Below are positions 9,045 to 17,442 of a stretch of DNA of 45,448 bases, in pieces. The notes beneath the pieces are model-generated. The model made no database searches. It was given only the letters and a program-made list of their open reading frames with translations, and had not been told where the DNA came from. The translations under genes were made by a program, and so were the position numbers. Positions within the stretch are counted from its first letter, which is position 1. The number at the start of each line of letters is the position of its first letter. Origin of the DNA: Acidobacteriota bacterium (lineage in GTDB: Bacteria; Acidobacteriota; Terriglobia; Bryobacterales; Bryobacteraceae); contig JAPKZA010000283.1 in NCBI GenBank assembly GCA_026394015.1, forward strand, positions 1-45,448. Direction: 5' to 3'.

Positions 9045-9766
9045 TTCGCCTTCTTCGCCGGACGCTTCCGCGGCGCAAAATGCCCCGCAATATGCCGCTG
9101 CAACTCCCGGTAAATCTGGTCCGCCGGCTTCGCCGCATCCACCGTCACAAACCCATACCGCATCGACATCCGATCCAGCGCCCGGATCACCCGCGCCTGA
9201 TACCGCACGAAGCTTTCATACATGTCCGGGCCGAACCGCATGTCCATCCCGCTCTCCCAAAAATCGAACTGCCCCCGACCCATCACCGTCCGCGAAATCA
9301 ACGTCGGCACCTCCGCCCGCAGGTAGTAGACCGCATGGGGAACCAACGCGAACCCCGCTACTTTCTCGAGCCACAAGCTATCCTCCCCCCGCGCAATCCC
9401 CCGCGCCATCAACGAAAAAATATACCGATCCGTGATCACCACAAACCCCGCCCGCAGCGCCGGAATAATCTCATTCTCCAGCCGATCCGCGAAGTCGGTC
9501 GCATAGAACAACGTCATCGTCACCGGCCCCAGCGTATGCCCCTCTTTCGCCTGCGCAATGCCTTTGCTCGCCAGCGCGCTCCGCCCCATGCCCGTATCCA
9601 GCACCGCATGGCCCTGTTGCTCCAGCCACGCCTTCAGCCGCGCCACCTGCGTACTCCGCCCCACCGCGTCCGGCCCCTCCACCACAATCAATTTCCCTTG
9701 CAGTTCCCCCACCTCCACCCCCGGCAGCGGTTCACTATAGAACTGTAGTGGTTGCTTCGAAAGCAT
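9041..9766 (-). CDS. Thymidylate-kinase-like P-loop protein with altered Walker A (Lys to Arg)
   Basis: A 241-residue thymidylate-kinase-fold protein. The Walker A region reads EGPDAVGRST (residues 30-39): the invariant lysine of GxGKST is Arg37, encoded by CGG. The TMK-type DRY motif is present (ITDRYIFSLMARG) as are PHAVYYLRAE and the GMDMRFGPDMYESF segment. It is a divergent paralogue of the adjacent gene, with matching ATDFADR, DR and GMD blocks. A Lys-to-Arg change normally weakens ATP turnover, so it may be a regulatory or heteromeric partner, or have altered phosphodonor use; this is inference. The first 20 residues are extra relative to its neighbour, and the 32-base overlap with the upstream gene hints that a later GTG could be the true start. 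The C-terminus is Lys/Arg-rich. Confidence 0.78.
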   Translation of the reverse strand: MLSKQPLQFYSEPLPGVEVGELQGKLIVVEGPDAVGRSTQVARLKAWLEQQGHAVLDTGMGRSALASKGIAQAKEGHTLGPVTMTLFYATDFADRLENEIIPALRAGFVVITDRYIFSLMARGIARGEDSLWLEKVAGFALVPHAVYYLRAEVPTLISRTVMGRGQFDFWESGMDMRFGPDMYESFVRYQARVIRALDRMSMRYGFVTVDAAKPADQIYRELQRHIAGHFAPRKRPAKKAK

Positions 9767-10466
9767 GCGTCGTCCCCTCCTGATTTAAAATCTGCCCGCT
9801 CGCCACCGCGTCGCCGAGCCGTTCCATCACGATCCGCCGCATCTGCGCCTGCTGCTCTTCAATCGACCCCGAAGCGTCAATAATGTGAAACCCCATCTCC
9901 TCGGCCATGGCATCGTACTGTTCCAAAATCCGCCCTTGAAAAATCCGAAACGACTCTTCTTCCCGCTTCGCCAAGTTCAAATCCATCCCGGCCTCATAAT
10001 ACTTAATCGAATCCCGACCCCCCAGAATCCGACCCAACGCCACCTCCAGCGGCACCCGAAAGTAAAACGCCAAATTCGGCTGAATCGCAAACCGGTACAG
10101 GTTCCGCACCCACCGCGGCGAAACCCCCCGCACCACGTCGCGCGCAAACGCCGTATACGCAAACCGATCCGCGCATACAATCGCCCCCGCCTTCAACAAC
10201 GGAATAATGTATCGCTCCTGCCGATCCGCAAAGTCCGTCGCATGGATCAGGCTGAACGTCGTCGGCGTGAACATCATCTTCTTCTTCCCCCGCCGCGTCG
10301 TTTCGCTCACGAGCGGCGACGAGTTCCATTCGCTAAACGCCACCGCCAAGCCCTGCGAACGAAGCCACTGCGCCAGCAGCGCCAACTGCGTGGACTTCCC
10401 GGAACCATCGATCCCCTCGACGATGATTAACTTGCCTTTGAAACGATTCGGAGTGAGTTGAGTCAT
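9735..10466 (-). CDS. Thymidylate-kinase-like P-loop nucleotide kinase
   Basis: A 243-residue kinase with an intact Walker A (EGIDGSGKST, Lys24), a DRF motif (VCADRFAYTAFARD) in the position of the TMK DRY/DRH loop, PNLAFYFRVPLEVAL, and a YYEAGMDLNLAKREEESF block shared with the downstream paralogue. It is longer than typical Tmk (about 210) and the LID region is atypical, so it may be a specialised kinase rather than the housekeeping dTMP kinase. Polyphosphate kinase 2 shares this fold and a Ppx/GppA gene lies divergently 60 bases away, making a polyphosphate link conceivable but unproven. It is the first gene of the minus-strand run; a 10-base palindrome CGAAATTTCG lies immediately upstream of its ATG (10467-10476). 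Confidence 0.8.
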   Translation of the reverse strand: MTQLTPNRFKGKLIIVEGIDGSGKSTQLALLAQWLRSQGLAVAFSEWNSSPLVSETTRRGKKKMMFTPTTFSLIHATDFADRQERYIIPLLKAGAIVCADRFAYTAFARDVVRGVSPRWVRNLYRFAIQPNLAFYFRVPLEVALGRILGGRDSIKYYEAGMDLNLAKREEESFRIFQGRILEQYDAMAEEMGFHIIDASGSIEEQQAQMRRIVMERLGDAVASGQILNQEGTTHAFEATTTVL

Positions 10467-10526
10467 CGAAATTTCGCTTCGACAAGTATAGCGAGCCGCT
10501 CTATCGCACTATGATGGAGGAACAGA

Positions 10527-12056
10527 ATGCCTCGCTACGCCGCCGTCGATATCGGCAGTAACTCCACCCGTCTCGCCGTCGCCGAAGTCAACCCCGGCGA
10601 CCCCTGGAAAATGTTGGCCACGGACCGCGAAGTCACCCGCCTCGGCACCAGCGTCTTCACCGAAGGTGCCATCTCCAAGACAGCCATGGAGCTGCTGATC
10701 CGAACCCTCTCCCGCTTCGCGACCACCTACCACCGCCTCGGCGCCACCAGCGTCCGCGTCGTCGCCACCAGCGCCGTCCGCGACGCCCGCAATCAGGAAA
10801 ATTTCATCTATCGCGCCAGCCAAACCATCGGCGCCCCCGTCGAAATCATCTCCGGCCTCGAAGAAGCCCGCCTCATCCACGCCGGCGTCCAAGCCAGCTG
10901 GCCCCATCCCGATGGCCGCCTCATGATCATCGACATCGGCGGCGGCAGCGCCGAAGTCATCGTCTCCGCCGACGGCAAACTCGAAAGCGCCATCTCCCGC
11001 CCCCTCGGCGCCGTTCGCTTGAAAGAGATGTTCCTCCTCACCGATCCGCCCGTCCTCGGGCAACTCGAACGGATGCACGCCTTCGTCAACGAAAAACTCG
11101 CCGCCACTTTAAAACGAACCGGCCGCGGTCCCTTCGACCGCGTCATCGCCACCTCCTCCACCGCCGCCGCCGTCATCAGCGCCCTTAACAAAGTCCCGCG
11201 CAAAGATCGCGACCTCGCCGACCGCCTCCGCGCCTCCACCGCCGACATCGGCGAACTCGAAAACTTCCTCGCCAAAAGCACCCTTGCCGCCCGCCGCAAG
11301 GTCCCCGGCATCGGCCCCCAACGCGCCGAAATCATCGTCGCCGGCATCAGCGTCCTCCATCGTATTCTCCGCGCCTACGGCCAAACCGAAGTCTTCTACT
11401 CCACCGCCGGCGTCCGCGATGGCATCATCGCCGACCTCGCCGAACGCCGCAGCGGCAGCGACCTCTCCCGCCTCAGTAAGGAACAGCGCCAGGTCGTCGA
11501 AGCCATGGCCCGCCGCTTCGGCGTCGACGTCAAACACGCCCGCCAAACCGCCCATCTCGCCAACACCCTCTTCGTCAGCCTCCATCCCCTCCACCAACTC
11601 CCCGCCTCCGCTGGCAAACTCCTCGAAGCCGCCGCCTACCTCGCCGACACCGGCCACTACGTCAGCGACATGGCCCACCACAAACACAGCTTCTACCTCG
11701 TCGCCAACAGCGACCTCCCCGCTTTCACCACCGAAGAACGGCTCTTGATCGCCCTCCTCTGCCGCTTCCATCGCAAGTCCATGCCCCAGGCCCGCCACGC
11801 CTTCTTCCAGGACGTCACCGCCAGCGTCAAAAAGCTCGTCCTCTGGCTCGTTCCCATCCTCCGCCTCGCCGACGGCCTCGACCGCAGCCACGACCAACGC
11901 GTCGAATCCGCCAAGGTGGAAATCACCGACAAAGTCGTCACCATCGTCCTCGAAAGCGAAATCGACATGGACCTCGAACTCTGGGCCGGCGAACGAGTCG
12001 CCGAAGTCTTTCAGCAAATTTACGGTCGCCAGTTGGCGCTGCGCCAAGCTTCGTAG
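10527..12056 (+). CDS. Ppx/GppA phosphatase family protein with C-terminal HD domain
   Basis: A 509-residue protein. Residues 1-300 form the actin-like Ppx/GppA fold: phosphate-1 loop VDIGSNSTRLAV near residues 6-17 and phosphate-2 loop IIDIGGGSAEV near residue 133. Residues from about 320 form an HD-type domain (HARQTAHLANTLF, LADTGHYVSDMAHHKHSFYL) as in exopolyphosphatases and pppGpp phosphohydrolases. It should release phosphate from polyphosphate or the gamma phosphate of pppGpp; which one cannot be told from sequence. A strong Shine-Dalgarno GGAGG lies 7 bases before the ATG. It is divergent from the two kinase-like genes, and tRNA-Gln follows 21 bases after its stop. Confidence 0.9.
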   Translation: MPRYAAVDIGSNSTRLAVAEVNPGDPWKMLATDREVTRLGTSVFTEGAISKTAMELLIRTLSRFATTYHRLGATSVRVVATSAVRDARNQENFIYRASQTIGAPVEIISGLEEARLIHAGVQASWPHPDGRLMIIDIGGGSAEVIVSADGKLESAISRPLGAVRLKEMFLLTDPPVLGQLERMHAFVNEKLAATLKRTGRGPFDRVIATSSTAAAVISALNKVPRKDRDLADRLRASTADIGELENFLAKSTLAARRKVPGIGPQRAEIIVAGISVLHRILRAYGQTEVFYSTAGVRDGIIADLAERRSGSDLSRLSKEQRQVVEAMARRFGVDVKHARQTAHLANTLFVSLHPLHQLPASAGKLLEAAAYLADTGHYVSDMAHHKHSFYLVANSDLPAFTTEERLLIALLCRFHRKSMPQARHAFFQDVTASVKKLVLWLVPILRLADGLDRSHDQRVESAKVEITDKVVTIVLESEIDMDLELWAGERVAEVFQQIYGRQLALRQAS

Positions 12057-12077
12057 TAAACTGGGGTTTTCGCCTAC

Positions 12078-12151
12078 TGGGAGATCGTTCAACGGTAGGA
12101 CAACAGACTCTGACTCTGTTTATTGGGGTTCGAATCCCTATCTCCCAGCCA
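12078..12151 (+). tRNA. tRNA-Gln (anticodon CTG)
   Basis: A complete cloverleaf folds by hand. The 7-bp acceptor stem TGGGAGA/TCTCCCA pairs 12078-12084 with 12141-12147. The D stem GTTC/GGAC closes an AACGGTA loop. The anticodon stem ACAGA/TCTGT (12103-12107 with 12115-12119) holds loop CTCTGAC with anticodon CTG at 12110-12112. The T stem TGGGG/CCCTA encloses TTCGAAT. The discriminator is G and CCA is encoded. It reads CAG glutamine codons. It lies just downstream of the Ppx/GppA gene and just upstream of a low-GC phage-like gene, a common site for element integration. Confidence 0.95.
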
Positions 12152-12156
12152 TATTC

Positions 12157-12582
12157 TTAAGCAGAACAGTGGTTTTCACCACCCCTGCGAGCTTGGCTCT
12201 TCCCGAAACCGTGCAATGTCACAGCCGGGTAAAGCGTAAGTTTCTTTACTGTCGCGGTTCCGTCCTCCTCCGCGGCTTTCCGCATATCTTTTAGCAGTTC
12301 TGCCAGTCGCTTCAAGTTTGTAGGATATTCCCAGCCCCGCCGCCTTTGAATTCGGATCGTGCCCAACCGGTGACGAACCCCGGTGGCCGCCTCCTCGCAC
12401 AGCGTCACGATTCTAGGCGTAAGCAAATCAATTTCGTCTTCAATTTTTTGCCGCTGGATACGAAGTCGAAGAAATCTCTCGATTTCTTCCTCGGCCGTCA
12501 GCCCCGTAGAGGCGGTAGGAAGCGCACGAAAGGTATGTTCTGGGTTTAAGGACGGGCGCCAGGACTTTAACATAGAAGGCAT
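12157..12582 (-). CDS. Hypothetical, phage-like coiled-coil protein beside the tRNA
   Basis: A 141-residue protein. The ATG at 12582 is preceded by GGAG with 5-base spacing, better supported than the GTG at 12600. Residues 30-75 are a predicted coiled coil (EEEIERFLRLRIQRQKIEDE...), followed by a segment RHRLGTIRIQRRRGWEYP and a charged helix LKRLAELLKDMRKAAEEDGTAT. That layout, a coiled coil, then a short basic GxIxIxxRxxWEYP strand, then an acidic helix, resembles small phage proteins of the Gp157/host-nuclease-inhibitor kind; the comparison is by eye only. GC is visibly lower (about 42-52% in sampled lines) than in neighbours. No integrase or repeated tRNA end was found nearby, so it may be a lone remnant. 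Confidence 0.62.
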   Translation of the reverse strand: MPSMLKSWRPSLNPEHTFRALPTASTGLTAEEEIERFLRLRIQRQKIEDEIDLLTPRIVTLCEEAATGVRHRLGTIRIQRRRGWEYPTNLKRLAELLKDMRKAAEEDGTATVKKLTLYPAVTLHGFGKSQARRGGENHCSA

Positions 12583-12765
12583 TTTTACTCCAGCGAGCAC
12601 TCATCACTCGCATCTGTAGCAATAATCGGCGGTCCATTCACTTCCGTTATGCCAGAATTGCCCTAGCTCGACGAGACGCTTTCCGAACGTGCAGGGCTTC
12701 TTTCCTCTCCCCCATCAGGTAACATCCAACGCGTAGAAAACGTTAATCTGGTAGTGGTGTCACAG

Positions 12766-15054
12766 ATGCGTTCTTTCGCCCTCGTCGGCTTGCTGGCAAC
12801 AAGTCCCCTTTTCGGCCAAGCGCCATCCTTCGACCACACGGTTCGCTCCGTGCTGGCGAAGTCCTGCGTCAGTTGCCACAATGAGCGGTCCGCCGCCGGC
12901 GGCTTGAACATCGTCCCCTTCCAGGACCCGGCCTCCCTCGGCTCCAACCGCGACGATTGGGAACGCATTATCCAAAAGGTACGCACCGGCGAAATGCCGC
13001 CCAAAGGCATGCCCCGGCCCAACCAAACTCAGGTCGATGCCCTCCTCGCCTTCGTCGCCACGGAATTCGAACGCGCCGACAAACTCGTCAAGCCCGACCC
13101 CGGTCGCGTCACCGCCCGCCGTCTCAACCGCAACGAATACACCAACACCATCCGCGACCTCCTCGGCGTCGAGTTCCGCGCCGAACGCGACTTCCCCACC
13201 GACGACTCCGGCTACGGCTTCGACAATATCGGCGACGTCCTCACCATCTCCCCCATCCTGATGGAGAAGTACCTCAACGCCGCCGAACGCATCGCCGCCC
13301 GCGCCATCGGCGCCGACCCCCTCCCCAAGCCCGTCGAAAAGCTCTATCACAACCGCGATAAAACCATCCGCCGCGTGGACCGCAGCTCGATCGAAGCCTC
13401 CCACCGCGTCGATTTCGAAGGCGAATACACCATCCGTTTCGGCCTCCCCGGCGAACGCGCCGCCGACGCCCCGCCCGTCAAACTCGGCCTCTGGATGGAC
13501 GGCAAACTCCTCCAAACCTTGATGGCTGAAACCAAGCCCTCCAAGCTCGTCTATTTCAACCCCTCCTCCGAAGAGGAGATGCGCCTCTCCCTCCCCGAAG
13601 GCGACCACGTCTTCCGCGTCGGCTTCATCGACGACGAATTCGTCAAAACCCTCAACGATAAAGAGGCCTACAGCAACAAAAAGAACAAGTTCCTCGAATC
13701 GATTCTCTTCATCGGCCCGTTTGCCGAAAAGACCGAACGCCCCAGCCGCAAAAAACTGCTCACCTGCGATCCGAACTCCGGCCCGGCTTGCCTCGAAACC
13801 ATCCTCTCGAGCCTCGCCCGCCGGGCGTATCGCCGCCCCGTTACCAAGCCCGAAGTCGCCAGCCTACCCCGCTTCGTCGGCCTCGCCAAGCAGGAAGGCC
13901 TTTCGACCGAGCAGGGCCTCCAACTCGCCATTCAAGCCGTCCTCGTATCCCCCCACTTCCTCTTCCGCGTCGAACGCGACTCCGACCCCGCCGCCCCCCG
14001 ACCCGTCACCGACCTCGAACTCGCCTCCCGCCTCAGCTACTTCCTCTGGAGCTCCATGCCGGATGAAGAACTTTTAACGCTAGCCGAGGCCAAAAAACTC
14101 CGCCCCGTCGTCGCCGCCCAAGTCAAGCGCATGCTCGCCGACCCCAAGTCCGCCGCCTTCGCCGACAACTTCGCCGGCCAGTGGCTCGAAATTCGCAATC
14201 TCAATTCCGTCAAGCCCGACCCCGTCAAGTTCCCCGCCTGGAACGCCGAACTCCGCGACGCCATGAAGACCGAAACCCGCCTCTTCTTCCAGGGCATGCT
14301 CACCGGCAACCGCCCCATGGCCGAATTCCTCGACGCCAAGTACAGCTTCCTCAACGAAACCCTCGCCAAACACTACGGCATCGAAGGCGTCACCGGCCCG
14401 GACTTCCGCCGTGTCGAACTCGCAAATCCCCAACGCGGCGGCATCTTGAGCCAAGCCAGCGTTCTCACGGTTTCGAGCTATCCCACCCGCACCTCCCCCG
14501 TCATCCGCGGCAAGTACATCCTCCAGAACATCCTCGGCGCGCCGCCCCCCGCCCCGCCCCCGGACGTCCCGGCCCTCGACGAAGAAAAAATGGCCACCGC
14601 CGGCTCCCTCCGCCAACAGATGGAAAAGCACCGCACTAACGCCACCTGCGCCTCCTGCCACAGCCGCATGGACGTCCTCGGCTTCGGTCTCGAAAACTAC
14701 GATGGCATCGGCCAATGGCGATCCAAAGACGGCAAATTCGACCTCGACACCTCCGGCATCATGCCCAACGGCAAGTCGTTCCAGAACCCCGCCGAAATGC
14801 GCGTCGTCCTCCAAGCCGAACTTCCCGATTTCGCCCGCTGCATCACCGAAAAAATGTTGACCTACGCCCTCGGCCGTGGTCTCGAGCGATATGATCGTAG
14901 AGCCATCGAATCGATCACGAAAAAATTAGCACCCGCCAACTACCCGTTCCAGGCGCTGGTGCAGGAAATTGTCCAAAGCCTCCCGTTCTCCATGCGGCGT
15001 GGCGAAACACCCCGGCCCGACTCCAAATCCAGTAAACAGGTAGCTACCCGATAA
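12766..15054 (+). CDS. Exported DUF1592-type multidomain protein with c-type haem motif
   Basis: About 762 residues. After a signal peptide (MRSFALVGLLATSPLFGQ) comes a single CxxCH haem site (Cys34-Cys37-His38, SCVSCHNE). Then follow the arrangement known from planctomycete and acidobacterial proteins: DUF1587 (RLNRNEYTNTIRDLLG), DUF1595, DUF1592 (ELASRLSYFLWSSMPDEELL), DUF1588 (RGGILSQASVLTVSSYPTRTSP) containing a second CxxCH (CASCHSRMD), and C-terminal DUF1585 (YALGRGLERYD). These proteins are paired with DUF1552 proteins and their biochemical role is unknown; a periplasmic electron-transfer or polymer-degrading function is often suggested. Start is taken at the ATG directly before the hydrophobic leader; GTG codons lie 12 bases upstream. 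Confidence 0.88.
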   Translation: MRSFALVGLLATSPLFGQAPSFDHTVRSVLAKSCVSCHNERSAAGGLNIVPFQDPASLGSNRDDWERIIQKVRTGEMPPKGMPRPNQTQVDALLAFVATEFERADKLVKPDPGRVTARRLNRNEYTNTIRDLLGVEFRAERDFPTDDSGYGFDNIGDVLTISPILMEKYLNAAERIAARAIGADPLPKPVEKLYHNRDKTIRRVDRSSIEASHRVDFEGEYTIRFGLPGERAADAPPVKLGLWMDGKLLQTLMAETKPSKLVYFNPSSEEEMRLSLPEGDHVFRVGFIDDEFVKTLNDKEAYSNKKNKFLESILFIGPFAEKTERPSRKKLLTCDPNSGPACLETILSSLARRAYRRPVTKPEVASLPRFVGLAKQEGLSTEQGLQLAIQAVLVSPHFLFRVERDSDPAAPRPVTDLELASRLSYFLWSSMPDEELLTLAEAKKLRPVVAAQVKRMLADPKSAAFADNFAGQWLEIRNLNSVKPDPVKFPAWNAELRDAMKTETRLFFQGMLTGNRPMAEFLDAKYSFLNETLAKHYGIEGVTGPDFRRVELANPQRGGILSQASVLTVSSYPTRTSPVIRGKYILQNILGAPPPAPPPDVPALDEEKMATAGSLRQQMEKHRTNATCASCHSRMDVLGFGLENYDGIGQWRSKDGKFDLDTSGIMPNGKSFQNPAEMRVVLQAELPDFARCITEKMLTYALGRGLERYDRRAIESITKKLAPANYPFQALVQEIVQSLPFSMRRGETPRPDSKSSKQVATR

Positions 15055-16397
15055 TGTTCACCCGCAAAGCGCTTCCCCGTCGTACCTTTCTCCGCGGCCT
15101 CGGTGCCGCCATCGCCATTCCCGCCATGGACGCCATGGCCCCCGCCCTCGCCTCCAGCCAACTCCCCGGCAAGCCGCCTGTCCGCATGGCGTTCGTCTAC
15201 GTCCCCAACGGCATCGTCGACCACAAACACTGGAATATTCCGGAAGGCGCCATCGGCGAACTCCCCCGCATCTTGAAGCCGCTCGAACCCTTCAAGAACG
15301 ACATGCTCCACCTCGGCAACCTCACCCACAACGGCGGTCGCGCGCTCCTCGATGGCGCCGGCGACCACGGCCGCTGCTGCGGCGGCTACCTCAGTGGCAT
15401 CCACCCCCGCAAAACCGCCGTCGATATCCAATCCGGCATCTCCTGCGACCAGATCGTCGCCAATAAAATCGGCTCCCAAACCCGCTTCCCGTCGCTTGAA
15501 ATCGGCCTCGAAGACGGTCGCCAAGCCGGCGACTGCGACTCCGGCTACTCCTGCGCCTATACCAACAACCTCTCCTGGCGCAGCGAAACTCAGCCGATGC
15601 CGCCCATCCTCAACCCCCGCGCCCTCTTCGAACGCCTCTTCGGCACGGGCCAGGTTCTCAGCCCCGAAGCCCGCGCCCGCCAAGGTAAGTTCCGCCGTAG
15701 CATCCTCGATTTCGTCACCGACGATACCCGCAAGCTCCAGTCCGACCTCGGCCCCACCGACCGCCGCAAGCTCGACGAATACCTCTCCTCCATCCGCGCC
15801 ATCGAAAAACAGCTCGAAAAAGCGGAAAGCGATACCGCCCAAATCAACCCCGGCATGGACAAGCCCTACGGCATTCCCGCCGACTTCGCCGAGCACTTCA
15901 AGCTGATGACCGACATGGCCACCGTCGCCTTCCAAGGCGACATCACCCGCGTCCTCACCTTCCTCGTCACCCGCGAGGGCACCTCCCGCTCCTACCGCGA
16001 AATCGGCATCTCCGACGGCCACCACCCCCTCACCCACCACATGTTCAATCCGGCGTCTATCGAGAAGGTCGCCCAGATCAACACCTATCACGTCAAGCAG
16101 TTCGCCGGCTGGCTCGAAAAACTCAAAGCGTCCAAGGAAGGCGATTCCAACGTCCTCGATAACTCGATGATCGTTTACGGTGCCGGCCTTTCTGATGGCA
16201 ATCGCCACAACCACGAGGATCTCCCCACCATCATGATCGGCAAGGGTGGCAACTCGTTCAAAACCGGCCGCCGCATCATCTACCGCAAGGAAACTCCGAT
16301 GTCGAACATGTTCCTCACGATGATGGATCGCATGGGCGTCCCGGTCGAGAACTTCGGCGAGTCCACCGGTCGCCTCGACGGCCTCCAACTGAGCTAG
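15054..16397 (+). CDS. Tat-exported DUF1552 protein
   Basis: A 447-residue protein beginning with a twin-arginine leader (PRRTFLRGLGAAIAIPAMDAMAPALA, Arg9-Arg10), so it is probably exported folded. The rest fits DUF1552: RMAFVYVPNGIVDHKHW near residues 43-59, GGYLSGIHP, DCDSGYSCAYTNNLSW, and VYGAGLSDGNRHNHEDLPTIMIG near the C-terminus, the last resembling the metal-site region of sulfatase/alkaline-phosphatase-like folds. Its ATG overlaps the stop of the DUF1592 gene (TAATG), so the two are translationally coupled, as they are in many planctomycetes and acidobacteria. No enzymatic function is proven. Confidence 0.88.
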   Translation: MFTRKALPRRTFLRGLGAAIAIPAMDAMAPALASSQLPGKPPVRMAFVYVPNGIVDHKHWNIPEGAIGELPRILKPLEPFKNDMLHLGNLTHNGGRALLDGAGDHGRCCGGYLSGIHPRKTAVDIQSGISCDQIVANKIGSQTRFPSLEIGLEDGRQAGDCDSGYSCAYTNNLSWRSETQPMPPILNPRALFERLFGTGQVLSPEARARQGKFRRSILDFVTDDTRKLQSDLGPTDRRKLDEYLSSIRAIEKQLEKAESDTAQINPGMDKPYGIPADFAEHFKLMTDMATVAFQGDITRVLTFLVTREGTSRSYREIGISDGHHPLTHHMFNPASIEKVAQINTYHVKQFAGWLEKLKASKEGDSNVLDNSMIVYGAGLSDGNRHNHEDLPTIMIGKGGNSFKTGRRIIYRKETPMSNMFLTMMDRMGVPVENFGESTGRLDGLQLS

Positions 16398-16399
16398 GC

Positions 16400-17425
16400 A
16401 TGCAAGCAATCGGTATGGCCAAGCCCCCCGTCGGGGTCATCTTCGACGCCGACCTGGGCAACTCCATCGACGCGCCCCTAGCCCTCGCCCTGCTTTACGG
16501 CCTCGACGGAAAGAATGAGGCCCGCGTCGTCTCCACCAGCGTCAGCAAGCACTCGCTCGCCTCGGCTGCCCTCGCCGAAGTCATCGCCCGCTTCTACGCC
16601 GGCACCGTCAACGCCGATTTCGGCTCCGCTAGCCGATCTCTGCCCGTAGGCATGTCCATCGCCGGCAAATCCCCCGAGTCCACCCCGTTCTTAAACGCCG
16701 TCCTCGACCGCAAGAACCCCGAAGGCAAACCCGTCTACAACCACGGCATCGTGCAATTGAACGACACCGCCGACGTCCTCGCCGTAATCCGTAACGCCTT
16801 CACCTCGCAGCAGGATCAGAACTGCGTCGCTGTCCTCGCCGGGCCCGCCACCAACTTCGCCGCCGTCCTCGCCCTCCCCGGAGCCAAGGCCCTCATCGCT
16901 CAGAAGGTCCGCGCCCTCGTCTGGGCCCCCGGCCGCCTCGGCCTCGACCCCGCCGCTGCCCAAAAACTCCTCGCCGAGTGGCCGTCGCCCATCGTCGTCG
17001 TCTCCCCTGAACTCGGTGACGGCATCCGCTTCCCCGCCGCCGCCCTCGACTCCCAGTTCAATTGGACCGAAACCCATCCCGTCGTCGACGCCTACCGCGC
17101 CGCAGCCCCTATGCCCTACGACGCACCCACCGGCGCTCTCGCCGCCGTTCTCTACGCCGCCAAGCCCGAAGGCTTCTTTACCCTCTCCCCCGCCGGCACG
17201 TTCTCCCTGGCCAGCCAAAGCACGCTCGCCTTCAAGCCCGGCCCCGGCACCCACCATCTCCTCCAACTCGACCCCGCCCAGAAATCCAAAGTCCTCGAAA
17301 CCTATCTCGCCCTCGCCAGCGCCAAACCCGTCGTCCGCCAACCCCGTCGCCGCCGAACCGACGTCGCCAAACCGGATGCCGTTAAGCCTGACGCCGTCAA
17401 ACCCGCCGAACCCCCAAAACCCTAA
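16400..17425 (+). CDS. Inosine-uridine-type nucleoside hydrolase-like protein
   Basis: A 341-residue protein. The N-terminus GVIFDADLGNSIDAPLAL matches the IUNH calcium-binding motif (DTDxGxDDAxAL) with the metal aspartates kept in the DxDxGNxxDA variant; VLAGPATNFAAVL around residue 145 matches the family LAIGPLTNLA block. The final His/Asp region is not clear, so the substrate may differ from nucleosides. The C-terminus is a low-complexity basic/Pro tail with repeated KPDAVKPDAVKP. It starts 2 bases after the DUF1552 stop. There is no signal peptide, unlike the two genes before it. A decayed copy of its 3' end follows immediately (17443-17617). Confidence 0.75.
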   Translation: MQAIGMAKPPVGVIFDADLGNSIDAPLALALLYGLDGKNEARVVSTSVSKHSLASAALAEVIARFYAGTVNADFGSASRSLPVGMSIAGKSPESTPFLNAVLDRKNPEGKPVYNHGIVQLNDTADVLAVIRNAFTSQQDQNCVAVLAGPATNFAAVLALPGAKALIAQKVRALVWAPGRLGLDPAAAQKLLAEWPSPIVVVSPELGDGIRFPAAALDSQFNWTETHPVVDAYRAAAPMPYDAPTGALAAVLYAAKPEGFFTLSPAGTFSLASQSTLAFKPGPGTHHLLQLDPAQKSKVLETYLALASAKPVVRQPRRRRTDVAKPDAVKPDAVKPAEPPKP

Positions 17426-17442
17426 TCCCGCTCTGCCCCGAC

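Noticed and set aside
10467-10476. Palindrome CGAAATTTCG before the first kinase-like gene as an operator
   Set aside because: Short and adjacent to the start codon; could be chance, so mentioned only in the gene entry.
12169-12182. GTGGT-TTTC-ACCAC hairpin after the tRNA as a terminator
   Set aside because: The stem is only 5 bp, no T-tract follows on the plus strand, and it lies in the coding sequence of the minus-strand gene.
12078-12765. Integrated element with flanking att repeats at tRNA-Gln
   Set aside because: No second copy of the tRNA 3' end and no integrase were found between the tRNA and the next gene.
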